From assembly GCA_965140735.1 (NCBI GenBank), contig OZ223306.1, positions 310,001 to 374,000 on the forward strand: DNA of 64,000 nucleotides. Reading direction: 5' to 3'. The translations under genes were made by a program, and so were the position numbers. The notes beneath the pieces are model-generated. The model saw nothing but the letters and a program-made list of their open reading frames with translations, ran no database searches and was not told the DNA's origin. The stretch's first letter is position 1, and each line of letters begins with the position of its first letter. This stretch comes from Fusibacter_A sp965140735 (GTDB lineage Bacteria; Bacillota; Clostridia; Peptostreptococcales; Acidaminobacteraceae). Shown in pieces: positions 52,473 to 60,645 of the stretch.

Positions 52473-54593
52473 TTGAAAAAAGTACTGGGGATACTTTTCG
52501 CCTTAGTTGTATTTATAAGTCAACCTAGTTTTACAAGTGATTTTGATGAAGGGCTTAGCGAGGATGAACGCATATGGCTATTAGAGCATCAAGGGGAAAC
52601 TTTTACTTTGGGACTAGACCCTTATTCGGGGATGGATTACTTTACGCTTTTTGATCAGAAAAAGGGTTATATTATAGAATTGGTAAAACTTATTGAAAGA
52701 GAATTGAATATTCATATTCTTATTATTGACAATAAATCTTGGGGGGAAGTTTATTCGGGGGTATTTAATGGTGATGTGGATATTCTCTTTGGTGCAAATG
52801 CCACTGAGGAACGACTAGAACACATGGTATTTACGGAAGCAATTGCTAGAAATCCGTATGTTGTTTTTGCTAAAAAAAATGTTAGTATTCAAACTATTGG
52901 AGATTTGGATCAGAAGAAAATTGGTTTTATTGAAGGTGATACAGTCATAGATGCATTTCCAAGAAAATATTTTAATATCAACTATGAAACTATTATTTTT
53001 GAAGATCAAGAGAAAGGGCTTAAGGCCTTAAATAAAGGAGATATCCAGGGATTTATCACATCTGGGGGCGGTGTGGAGAATGAATTTTTATACCAAAACC
53101 CTCAGATTCGATTGATAGCGGAAATTAATTCGGTGACGTCCGATATGACAATCTCTGCTCTCAGGGAGAATCAAATTTTGATCAGTATGATTAATAAAGT
53201 CATTTTAAATTATAAAGATGGCGAACTTAAGCGTTTTATAGATCAGGCAGGTGTTGAATATAATCAAAAAGTATTAAAATTTACACGAGATGAAATTGAG
53301 TTCATAAACAGTGATCAAGAAATTTGGATAGGTGTTCCAAATGACTATTTACCATTTGAATATTCTAAGGACGGTCAGTATTTAGGGATATCAGGGACAT
53401 TGATGGCTCAAGTTTCTAAAATTACAGGCTTAAAGTATAAAATTGTTGATGGGCAATTTTCAGATTTATATGAACTTGCACTGGCAGGTGAAATTCAAAT
53501 GCTCAGTATGGCGAAGACTGAGGATCGCCTTGAGTTGTTTGATTTTACAGCCCCCTATTGCGAAGAGCGGGATATCATTGTAGGTAAAAAGACTTCAGAA
53601 CGTATCCAAGACGTCTATGATTTGGAAGGAAAAACTGTTGCAGTAATTGATGGCTTTTGGCATGAAGAATATTTACGTAAAAACTTATATCATGTAGAGA
53701 TCATCAAAACTTTTTCATTGGAAGATTCTTTAGAGGCTCTTGAATCAGGTCGTGTGGATTATTTAATTGAGAATCCTACGGTGGTTCAGTATTATATTGA
53801 TGGATTGGGTTATGGAGATTTGGTAAAAAAAGGGGAGACTTCTAAAGATTCATTTTTCTATTTTGGCGTTAGTAAAGAGATGCCTTTGATTACATCCATT
53901 TTTGACAAAGCATTGTTATTTATAGAGATTGATGAAGTGAAGGAAATCGGTTTACAAAATGTACCTACACTTACAAGTAAGCGTGTAAAAAATTTATTTT
54001 TCATGATTGGTATTTTGAGCATTATTATTTTTCTGGGTATTTTTGGGATTGCAAAGCTCACTAATGTCATTTCATATCAGAAGGCACAAACTGAGTTATT
54101 GAAAGAAAGAGAAACCCTTCTATATTTTGATGTGCTTTCAGGCACTTATAATAGACAGTACTTTGTTCATAAAGAGGATAAAATTGAATCAGGTCAGTTA
54201 CCTCAGGCTATTATTGTAGCAGATTTGAATAACTTAAAGTATACTAATGATCTGTATGGGCACCATACAGGAGATCTACTTATTAAAGAATTTGGAAGTA
54301 TATTAAAAGAAAAAGCAACTCATGGTATTGTTATAAGAATGGGTGGTGATGAATTCCTTACGATTATAAATGGGATGGAAGATTCTAAAGTTGCAGCTTT
54401 GATTCAAGAAATTAAGTTAGCGATGAAAAGCACCACATTACCTGAAGCGTACGCAGCTTTATTAGAAGCTTCTTTTGGGTACGTCATGAGAGCCACAAGA
54501 AGGGAAAGTATAGGTGAGGCTATTAAAAAAGCCGATACATTGATGTATCAAGAAAAAAAAGCTCAAAAAAATGAAGGGAGGTATAATGGATAA
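52473..54593 (+). CDS. Diguanylate cyclase with two extracellular SBP_bac_3 sensor domains
   Basis: 706 aa from a TTG start. Signal peptide (1-25), two tandem solute-binding (SBP_bac_3) domains (about 40-265 and 275-505), a membrane helix (about 512-532), a short coiled coil and a GGDEF domain with DVLSGTYNRQYF and intact GGDEF near residue 625. It should convert binding of an amino acid-like ligand into cyclic-di-GMP. The TTG at 52473 is chosen because ggagggg lies 6 bases upstream and the protein then starts with a typical signal peptide; a GTG at 52452 precedes the site. Overlaps the DUF2161 gene by 8 bp. Confidence 0.88.
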   Translation: MKKVLGILFALVVFISQPSFTSDFDEGLSEDERIWLLEHQGETFTLGLDPYSGMDYFTLFDQKKGYIIELVKLIERELNIHILIIDNKSWGEVYSGVFNGDVDILFGANATEERLEHMVFTEAIARNPYVVFAKKNVSIQTIGDLDQKKIGFIEGDTVIDAFPRKYFNINYETIIFEDQEKGLKALNKGDIQGFITSGGGVENEFLYQNPQIRLIAEINSVTSDMTISALRENQILISMINKVILNYKDGELKRFIDQAGVEYNQKVLKFTRDEIEFINSDQEIWIGVPNDYLPFEYSKDGQYLGISGTLMAQVSKITGLKYKIVDGQFSDLYELALAGEIQMLSMAKTEDRLELFDFTAPYCEERDIIVGKKTSERIQDVYDLEGKTVAVIDGFWHEEYLRKNLYHVEIIKTFSLEDSLEALESGRVDYLIENPTVVQYYIDGLGYGDLVKKGETSKDSFFYFGVSKEMPLITSIFDKALLFIEIDEVKEIGLQNVPTLTSKRVKNLFFMIGILSIIIFLGIFGIAKLTNVISYQKAQTELLKERETLLYFDVLSGTYNRQYFVHKEDKIESGQLPQAIIVADLNNLKYTNDLYGHHTGDLLIKEFGSILKEKATHGIVIRMGGDEFLTIINGMEDSKVAALIQEIKLAMKSTTLPEAYAALLEASFGYVMRATRRESIGEAIKKADTLMYQEKKAQKNEGRYNG

Positions 54594-55314
54594 AATTTAT
54601 GAAGCCTCATTAAGTGATCCGTGTAAGGCATGGTTAAAAGAAAAAGAGTGTATTGTGTCCGCAGAAGTTAAAAGTGTTGATTTGCTTGGCATATACAGAT
54701 GCGAACAGGATGAAATTTCAATTGCAATTGAACTTAAGCTCAAATTGAATTTAGAACTTATTTTACAAGCCGTTGAGAGGCAGAAAATTGTGGATTACGT
54801 TTATATAGCAGTGCCTCATGAATACAAGGTTTTGGAAAGTAAAAGATTTAAAAAAATACAATTGTTATTAAGACGATTAAATGTAGGCCTATTAACTGTT
54901 AATTTTAGATCGATGAAGCCTTATGTCACTGAGATTATTGAAGCAAAACCTTATGATTTTGAAAAAAGTAGGCGAATTGCTGATAAGAAAAAGCAAGCAC
55001 TTATGAAAGAATTTCATTCTAGGGTAACGGATTCAAATGATGGCGGCGTTACTAGGCGTAAAGTTATGACTGCTTACAGAGAACAGTCACTTTTAATTGC
55101 GCATCATCTATCAAAGCAAGAACCAATGACCATAAAGGCCTTGAAAGCTTTAGGTGTATCTGAGAAGGCAGGGGTAATTTTAAGAAATAACCATTATAAT
55201 TGGTTTGAACGTGTTTCAAAAGGGTGTTATCAATTAACTGAATCTGGTATAAAGGCGGTTAATGCACATCAAGACATCATACTTAAAATTATCAATTATA
55301 CGGAGGCAATATGA
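54586..55314 (+). CDS. DUF2161-like protein (predicted PD-(D/E)XK fold)
   Basis: 242 aa soluble protein. It resembles DUF2161, predicted to have a restriction-nuclease-like fold, with an acidic/ExK-like segment (IAIELKLKLNLELILQAVERQ) and a C-terminal winged-helix-like region (TIKALKALGVSEKAGVILRNNHYNWFERV). Start at ATG 54586, 5 bases after ggagg; the frame extends five codons upstream. Function unknown; it lies between a diguanylate cyclase and a two-component system in an overlapping operon (4-bp overlap with the kinase). Confidence 0.7.
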   Translation: MDKIYEASLSDPCKAWLKEKECIVSAEVKSVDLLGIYRCEQDEISIAIELKLKLNLELILQAVERQKIVDYVYIAVPHEYKVLESKRFKKIQLLLRRLNVGLLTVNFRSMKPYVTEIIEAKPYDFEKSRRIADKKKQALMKEFHSRVTDSNDGGVTRRKVMTAYREQSLLIAHHLSKQEPMTIKALKALGVSEKAGVILRNNHYNWFERVSKGCYQLTESGIKAVNAHQDIILKIINYTEAI

Positions 55315-56609
55315 ATTTTACATTAATGAAGATCAACAACTGGAGGAAAGAGTTTAATGTAATTCAAATTCAAAAAATGATTGTAATTGCTGTGGTGGAT
55401 GCGATTGTATCGGGATTTAGTATGAATATCTTGCCAACAGCTTACACCATAAATTTAGGTGTGGCGATATTACCTATTTATTATTATTTCGAGAGACGTT
55501 TGAATCCTGTTGTAACTTCTTTATTTATTGCAAGTATTGGCTTGCTTTTTAGAACCTTTACAGGTTATTATTATTATGGCAGTTTCGAAGCTGCATTTTG
55601 GGCGGATTTTAATTTCCTTTTTTTTGATTTGACCTATGGAATTGTTTTCTACCTAATTTTTTATAAAGATTTAAGAAAAACACTTTTTACATTATATTTA
55701 GCCTCAATGGCAAGTGATTTTCTGGGTAACGCATCTGAATTTATTTCAAGATACGGTATTATGGAGTATACTTCTAATAATGTTATGGCAACTCTTTTTC
55801 TTGTGGCAGCAATAAGAGGGGTTATCGCAGTAACACTCTGTGTTTCCATTAATTATTATAATTCGTTTTTAAGAAAAGAAGAACATGACGAACGCTATCG
55901 GATGCTTTTGAATATTATATCAGATCTAAAGGGTGAAATTTATTTCTTGCATAGCAATACGGAACATGTAGAATCGGTTATGGATGAAGCTTTTAGTTTG
56001 TATAGAGAGTATGATAAACTAGATGAGGTGCATCGAAAAAATAAGGCACTCAATATTGCAAAAGATGTCCACGAGATCAAGAAGAATTATTTTAGAGTTA
56101 TTGAAGGGATTGATGAAATTATCTTGAAAGAGAAACCAAATGATAAATTATCTTTGAATGATTTATCTAAGATTCTTCATTTGTCTTTAATAAGACAGCT
56201 TGAAATGAGTCATGTCCCTATTATTTTAACTTTCCATATTCACAGCGAAGCTCTAATTAAAGAACATAATTTGTTGATGTCAGTTTTGAGAAATTTAATA
56301 AATAATAGTATTGAAGCCATTGAAAATGGTGGAAAAGTCGAAGTGTTTCATAAGGAAGATGAAGTCAATCATAAATTTGTTGTAACGGATGATGGAAAGG
56401 GGATGTCTTATGAAATGCAGACTTATATCTTTAATCCAGGTTATTCAACAAAATATGATGATGAAACGGGTAACTCCAATAGAGGCATTGGATTATCGCT
56501 CGTTAAAGACATTGTGGAAAATGTCTTTAACGGTAGCATTGAAGTAGAATCAAAAGTGGGAATTGGCACGCGGTTTTGTGTTATAATTCCTAAAGAATCT
56601 ATTGAGTAG
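55311..56609 (+). CDS. Sensor histidine kinase, GlnK/YcbA-like
   Basis: 432 aa. Five or six hydrophobic helices in residues 20-185 form a membrane sensor with no large extracellular domain, followed by a helical dimer region with probable phospho-acceptor His254 (KDVHEIKKNY) and HATPase with NLINNSIEAIENGG, DDGKGMS and NRGIGLSLVKDI. The pairing with a YcbB-type regulator resembles the Bacillus glutamine-sensing GlnK-GlnL system. Ligand not known. Confidence 0.85.
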   Translation: MNFTLMKINNWRKEFNVIQIQKMIVIAVVDAIVSGFSMNILPTAYTINLGVAILPIYYYFERRLNPVVTSLFIASIGLLFRTFTGYYYYGSFEAAFWADFNFLFFDLTYGIVFYLIFYKDLRKTLFTLYLASMASDFLGNASEFISRYGIMEYTSNNVMATLFLVAAIRGVIAVTLCVSINYYNSFLRKEEHDERYRMLLNIISDLKGEIYFLHSNTEHVESVMDEAFSLYREYDKLDEVHRKNKALNIAKDVHEIKKNYFRVIEGIDEIILKEKPNDKLSLNDLSKILHLSLIRQLEMSHVPIILTFHIHSEALIKEHNLLMSVLRNLINNSIEAIENGGKVEVFHKEDEVNHKFVVTDDGKGMSYEMQTYIFNPGYSTKYDDETGNSNRGIGLSLVKDIVENVFNGSIEVESKVGIGTRFCVIIPKESIE

Positions 56610-56618
56610 GGGGATATT

Positions 56619-57476
56619 ATGAAAATCTATATTGTGGATGATGATATCAGTGTCATTAAAATGTTAGAAGAAATCATTTTAGATGAGGTGCTTGGTGAGC
56701 TCATAGGCTCAAGCTTAAGCAGTAAAAAAGCACTAGAAGAGATACCAATTCTTAAACCAGATATTATTCTGTTAGATTTGTTGATGCCAGAAGTAGATGG
56801 TACTACGTTGGTAGAGGTTTTAAAAGAACAGAAATGTCCGTCTAAATTTATCATGATATCACAAGTATCCTCTAAAAAGATTATAGGAGAGGCTTATGAA
56901 CGTGGCATTACTTTTTATATCAGTAAGCCCGTTAATAAAAAGGAAGTTGCCACGGTGATCAGAAATGTAACGGATAATATTATGATAGAGCAAAATTTAG
57001 ATAAAATTAAGAAAGTCTTGAATTTTGATGGTCAGAATCAGTCAGTTGTTACGGGAGGTAATGTAACAGACACTCAAGATAATCTTGAAAAGAAGATTAA
57101 AGTCATTTTTAGTCGTCTTGGCATCTTGGGTGAATCTGGATGTGACGAGATGATTAAACTTTGTAAATTTATAAAAGAAGGCAAAATCAGTTTAACCTCT
57201 AATAAGCTCAAGGATATCAGTAATGAAATATCGGATAATCCCAAAGCGATGGAACAGAGGATTAGAAGGGCAATCAATAGAGGGCTGAGCAATATTGCAA
57301 GTCTTGGTATTGAAGATTATCTAAATGAAGTCTTTGTAAAATATTCCAATACTTTGTTTGATTTTGAGCAAGTTAGGCTTGAAATGGAATATTTACGTGG
57401 TAAAAAGGCCTATGGTGGTAAGATAAATATAAAAAAATTTATAGACAATTTAATTCTATTAGTTGATGATATGTGA
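56619..57476 (+). CDS. Response regulator with YcbB/GlnL-type DNA-binding domain
   Basis: 285 aa. Receiver 1-120 (YIVDDDISVIKML, Asp in LLDLLMPEVDG, Lys in SKPVNKKEV); residues about 150-285 match the YcbB output domain (IFSRLGILGESGCDEMIKL, RIRRAINRGLSNIASLGIEDYLNEVF). Known GlnL activates glutamine transport genes. Here a terminator follows and then an NhaC antiporter, a possible target (inference). Confidence 0.88.
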   Translation: MKIYIVDDDISVIKMLEEIILDEVLGELIGSSLSSKKALEEIPILKPDIILLDLLMPEVDGTTLVEVLKEQKCPSKFIMISQVSSKKIIGEAYERGITFYISKPVNKKEVATVIRNVTDNIMIEQNLDKIKKVLNFDGQNQSVVTGGNVTDTQDNLEKKIKVIFSRLGILGESGCDEMIKLCKFIKEGKISLTSNKLKDISNEISDNPKAMEQRIRRAINRGLSNIASLGIEDYLNEVFVKYSNTLFDFEQVRLEMEYLRGKKAYGGKINIKKFIDNLILLVDDM

Positions 57477-57544
57477 GAATTTGCAACGCTCTCATGGATA
57501 TTTACCTATAGTCAAGCGGGACAAAAATAAATAAAAATCAGAAA

Positions 57545-57580
57545 ATTCAAAAAGACTTCAAATCTTTTTGAATTTTTTTT
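57545..57580 (+). terminator. Intrinsic terminator after the GlnL-like gene
   Basis: ATTCAAAAAGA and TCTTTTTGAAT form an 11-bp stem with a CTTCAAA loop, then T8. Confidence 0.9.
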
Positions 57581-57607
57581 AATTATTTTGAACCGGTTAC
57601 GTATAAT
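57579..57607 (+). promoter_or_regulatory. Candidate NhaC promoter
   Basis: TTAATT (57579-57584) and TATAAT (57602-57607) are 17 bp apart. The spacer holds the 8-bp palindrome AACCGGTT; TTTTGAA occurs twice, 20 bp apart (57566 and 57586). Regulator identity unknown. Confidence 0.45.
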
Positions 57608-57638
57608 TAAAATATCTTTTAAAGGGGGGAGCTTGCTT

Positions 57639-59045
57639 ATGCAAACTAAAAAAGTATCACCATGGATAGCACTTATTCCAGTAATATTCTTAATTGCTTC
57701 ATTGATGTACTCAATTCGAGTCTTGGAGGCATCACCACATATTCCTTTATTTACATCTGCAATTGTAGCGGCTTTGGTCGCAATGTTTATGTTAGATGCA
57801 AAATGGAGTGAAATTGAAGAAGGGATCGTAGAGACCATTAAAATGTCTATGGGGGCCATTATTATATTAATGATTATTGGTATGGTTATTGGGACCTGGA
57901 TTTTATCAGGAGTTGTGCCAACAATGATCTACTTTGGTCTTAAAATTCTATCACCAAAAATTTTCTTGCTGGCAACGCTGGTAATGTGCTCAGTTGTTTC
58001 CTTGTCAACAGGTTCTTCGTGGACAACTGCAGGAACAGTTGGTATTGCATTGATGGGTGTTGGTATGGGGCTTGGTATTCCGTCACCTATGATTGGTGGT
58101 GCTATTATCTCAGGGGCTTATTTTGGAGATAAAATGTCTCCACTTTCTGATACAACAAATCTTGCACCAGCTATGGCAGGTGCTAAGTTGTTTGATCATA
58201 TCAAACACATGCTTTTCACAACAGGACCATCTTTTATTATTGCAAGTATTGTATTCCTTATTTTGGGTTTCCGATTTGGTGGGAATGCAATGGATTTATC
58301 TTTGATTAATGAGATGAATGAAGGGCTTGCTATAGGCTTTAATCTCAATCCGATATTGCTATTAATTCCAGTAATTGTTATCGGTATCGTTGTTATGAAA
58401 GTACCAGCGATTCCTGGGCTCTTTGGTGGCGCAATAATTGGCGGGATTGCTGCTATGATTTTTCAAGGGGCTTCAATTGGCTCTGTAGTAGATGCTTTAC
58501 ACTATGGTTATGTTTCTGAGACTGGTATTGCATCCGTTGATGCGTTATTAACACGAGGTGGTCTTGACAGTATGATGTGGACGATTTCGTTGATCCTTTG
58601 TGCCATGACATTTGGTGGTGTAATGGAGAGAACTGGTATGCTTGAGTCACTTGCGAATGTGATTTTAGGAATTGCTAAGAGTACAGGAGAACTTGTTGTT
58701 GCTGTTATTGGGTCTGCAATCTTTATGAATTTAGTTGCAGGAGATCAGTATTTGGCAATCGTTATCCCGGGTAGAATGTTTAAAGATGCTTTTGATAAAA
58801 AAGGTTTAGCACCTAAAAACTTATCTAGAGCTCTTGAAGATTCAGGGACTTTAACATCAGCATTAATTCCGTGGAACACCTGTGGTGCTTTTATGATCGC
58901 CACACTGGGACTTGCACCTTGGACTTACATTCCTTATTGTATATTAAATCTTGTAAATCCATTGATTTCAATTTTCTATGGTTTCACAGGAATCACAATG
59001 GAAAAAGTAGATGCAAACGTAAAAGTTGAACCTGAGATTGCATAA
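57639..59045 (+). CDS. nhaC: Na+/H+ antiporter NhaC family
   Basis: 468 aa with about 11-12 hydrophobic helices. Family segments include VVSLSTGSSWTTAGTVGIAL, GGAIISGAYFGDKMSPLSDTTNLAPAM, NLVAGDQYLAIVIPGRMFKDAF and LEDSGTLTSALIPWNTCGAFM. Such carriers exchange sodium, or organic ions such as malate-lactate, for protons. The ATG at 57639 follows aaaggggggag by eight bases; 17 upstream in-frame codons overlap the promoter. Confidence 0.92.
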   Translation: MQTKKVSPWIALIPVIFLIASLMYSIRVLEASPHIPLFTSAIVAALVAMFMLDAKWSEIEEGIVETIKMSMGAIIILMIIGMVIGTWILSGVVPTMIYFGLKILSPKIFLLATLVMCSVVSLSTGSSWTTAGTVGIALMGVGMGLGIPSPMIGGAIISGAYFGDKMSPLSDTTNLAPAMAGAKLFDHIKHMLFTTGPSFIIASIVFLILGFRFGGNAMDLSLINEMNEGLAIGFNLNPILLLIPVIVIGIVVMKVPAIPGLFGGAIIGGIAAMIFQGASIGSVVDALHYGYVSETGIASVDALLTRGGLDSMMWTISLILCAMTFGGVMERTGMLESLANVILGIAKSTGELVVAVIGSAIFMNLVAGDQYLAIVIPGRMFKDAFDKKGLAPKNLSRALEDSGTLTSALIPWNTCGAFMIATLGLAPWTYIPYCILNLVNPLISIFYGFTGITMEKVDANVKVEPEIA

Positions 59046-59066
59046 ATAAATCAAATTTTGAAATTA

Positions 59067-59098
59067 GGCTCCAAATCTTCTGATTTGGAGCTCTTTTA
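59067..59098 (+). terminator. Intrinsic terminator after nhaC
   Basis: GCTCCAAATC (59068-59077) pairs with GATTTGGAGC (59082-59091) around TTCT, then TCTTTT. Confidence 0.9.
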
Positions 59099-59242
59099 AT
59101 ATCACTGGTTTTATACAGCGGCAAAACATGGTGATGGTATATAAAGGTTTTCAAAACTATAGAAAGATGCATAAAACGAGCACATAAGAGTCTATAAAAA
59201 TGATATTATAGTCTTATAAAACAAATATGTGATGAGGTAAAG

Positions 59243-59944
59243 ATGAATTCTATTAATCAAGAAATCCTAAGCATTTTAGAAAAAACGCCCCTTTTTAAAG
59301 GGATTGCAAGTCAAGATATGGTCAATATGATTGGTTGTTTAAATCCAAGAGTCTATTCATATCAAAAAAACCACCCCATTGCTTCTATAGGGGATCCTTT
59401 TTTAGGACTTGGTATTATTCTAGAAGGTGAAGTGATCATTGCTAAGGAGAATATAGCCGGGAATAGGATGATCATGACTGTGCTTAAAACTGGGGATATG
59501 TTTGGTGAAATGATGAGTTTTTCAATGCATACCACTTGGATTGCTGCGGCTACTGCTCAGACGCAAGCTAAGATTGTTTTTATATCACCTGAAAAAGTAA
59601 TCAGTCAATGTGAAAAGATGTGTTCAGGGCATAAAAAGTTAATTGAAAATATACTTGTGATTATGGCTAAAAAAGCACTGCTACTCAATCGAAAGGTCGA
59701 ATATTTGACCATAAAAAGTCTTCGTGGAAAACTCAGTGCCTATCTTCTAGAGACTCAAAAGAGCACTCAAGATAATTTTTTCGAATTACCTATGAATAGA
59801 GATGAAATGGCAGATTTTTTTAATGTAGCAAGGCCCTCAATTTCTCGAGAATTGAGTAAAATGAAAGATGATGGTTTGATTGATTTTCATAAATCGACGT
59901 TTAAAATTATAAATCTTGATAAGCTAAAATCCTATGTTGAATAA
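59243..59944 (+). CDS. Crp/Fnr-family transcriptional regulator
   Basis: 233 aa. Cyclic-nucleotide-binding-type beta roll (residues 15-130: GLGIILEGEVIIAKENIAGN, GDMFGEMMSFSMHTTW) and a C-terminal HTH_Crp (NRDEMADFFNVARPSISRELSKMKDDGLI). It has no Fnr-type N-terminal Cys cluster. Similar clostridial proteins respond to nitrosative or redox signals or heme, but the effector is not evident here. No neighbour in the same operon; the trp leader follows. Confidence 0.9.
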   Translation: MNSINQEILSILEKTPLFKGIASQDMVNMIGCLNPRVYSYQKNHPIASIGDPFLGLGIILEGEVIIAKENIAGNRMIMTVLKTGDMFGEMMSFSMHTTWIAAATAQTQAKIVFISPEKVISQCEKMCSGHKKLIENILVIMAKKALLLNRKVEYLTIKSLRGKLSAYLLETQKSTQDNFFELPMNRDEMADFFNVARPSISRELSKMKDDGLIDFHKSTFKIINLDKLKSYVE

Positions 59945-59962
59945 ATTAATTAAAAAAAGGTA

Positions 59963-59990
59963 TTGACATTCTTAATTATTAAGCTAAAAT
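59963..59990 (+). promoter_or_regulatory. Promoter of the trp leader
   Basis: TTGACA (59963-59968) and TAAAAT (59985-59990) with a 16-bp spacer. The -35 matches the consensus fully. Confidence 0.8.
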
Positions 59991-59999
59991 AATATCTAA

Positions 60000-60231
60000 C
60001 AACATAATCTAAAACGTAGATTAAGATTAGTAGTTGCAATAGAACCTTGTAGAGAATCAGTGGTTGGTGAAAACTGATAGGGAAAATGGCAATGAATGGA
60101 CTTATGAGTGCAATCTGAACTTGAGTAGGTGCGCCGGGAGCTCCCGTTATAGAGTACAGAAGTTGATGGACTTCTAAGAATCATGAGATTGGCATATATC
60201 TCACACCTTTTTGTAGGTGTGAGATTTTTTT
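60000..60231 (+). promoter_or_regulatory. Trp T-box leader with atypical antiterminator and terminator 1
   Basis: Stem I landmarks: distal loop segment TCAGTGGTTGGTGAAAACTGA and specifier GAA-TGG-A, with UGG (Trp) at 60097-60099. Then a Stem II/pseudoknot-like stretch (GAGTAGGTGCG ... CCCGTTATAGAGT) and Stem III (AGAAGT/ACTTCT). The antiterminator is not canonical: GAGAT (60185-60189), TGGCATAT, ATCTC (60198-60202), with TGGC complementary to a GCCA tRNA end. Its 3' arm ATCTC also begins the terminator ATCTCACACC/GGTGTGAGAT plus T7 (60198-60231), so the two folds exclude each other. Trp-tRNA sensing is inferred from the specifier. Confidence 0.8.
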
Positions 60232-60236
60232 ATTAA

Positions 60237-60338
60237 GACAACAAGATTTGAGCCGAAAGCTGTGATGAGGGGTGTTCAACCTCAAACAGCGTCAGTGAAA
60301 ATCGGTTTGAGGCATCGAAAGATGGCGCAAATGTTGTT
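60237..60338 (+). repeat. 102-bp dispersed repeat, copy 3
   Basis: Same element as at 24017 and 24554, four substitutions from copy 1, and again placed five bases after the T tract of a terminator, here terminator 1 of the trp leader. One change (GGCGC) weakens the terminal stem. Confidence 0.9.
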
Positions 60339-60341
60339 TAA

Positions 60342-60385
60342 AACAACAAGATTTTGAGGCATTGAGAGATGGTCCAAATGTTGTT
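60342..60385 (+). repeat. 102-bp dispersed repeat, copy 4 (44 bp, internally deleted)
   Basis: Keeps both ends (AACAACAAGATTT and GAGGCATTGAGAGAT...AATGTTGTT) but lacks the middle. The deletion fits recombination between the two TTTGAG motifs of the full element. In tandem with copy 3, three bases apart. Confidence 0.85.
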
Positions 60386-60467
60386 GTCAATCTATAGTGA
60401 AGATGTAATGTACAGATTTAAAATCCAGACATGGGGTTTTTAGAATCGTGCAATCCATTTTTTACTT

Positions 60468-60521
60468 AAAGGTGGCATAGCGAGAAACCTCGTCCTTTTG
60501 TTATAGGACGAGGTTTTTTTT
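60468..60521 (+). promoter_or_regulatory. Second, canonical T-box antiterminator and terminator 2 of the trp leader
   Basis: AAAGG, bulge TGGCATA, GCG ... CGT, CCTTT (60468-60498) is a textbook T-box antiterminator with TGGC complementary to a Trp-tRNA GCCA end. The competing terminator ACCTCGTCC/GGACGAGGT with T8 lies at 60487-60521. No second Stem I or specifier is seen between the repeats and this module, so it must either serve the upstream Stem I or be a remnant of a tandem T-box. Confidence 0.85.
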
Positions 60522-60560
60522 ATAGAAAAATATTATGATTGGAGGGTTTAAGGAATGTAG

Positions 60561-60641
60561 TTTCATCCCGAATCGTATTTGACAGATGTAGGGACACCTA
60601 TATTTGAAAAATTTTTAAGATTGTTGAAGGAAAGGAGTTAA
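60561..60641 (+). pseudogene. trpG: trpG remnant (last 26 codons)
   Basis: In frame to TAA at 60639-60641 the sequence reads FHPESYLT, then a TPIFEKFLRLL-like C-terminus. FHPES is the conserved glutaminase-domain motif near the end of TrpG, and its place directly before trpD is the usual operon order. Upstream of 60561 the frame is closed by TAG and TAA. The preceding bases (ggagg and ATG at 60554) look like another gene's start, perhaps trpE, so the junction is probably a deletion scar. Confidence 0.75.
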
Positions 60642-60645
60642 AATT

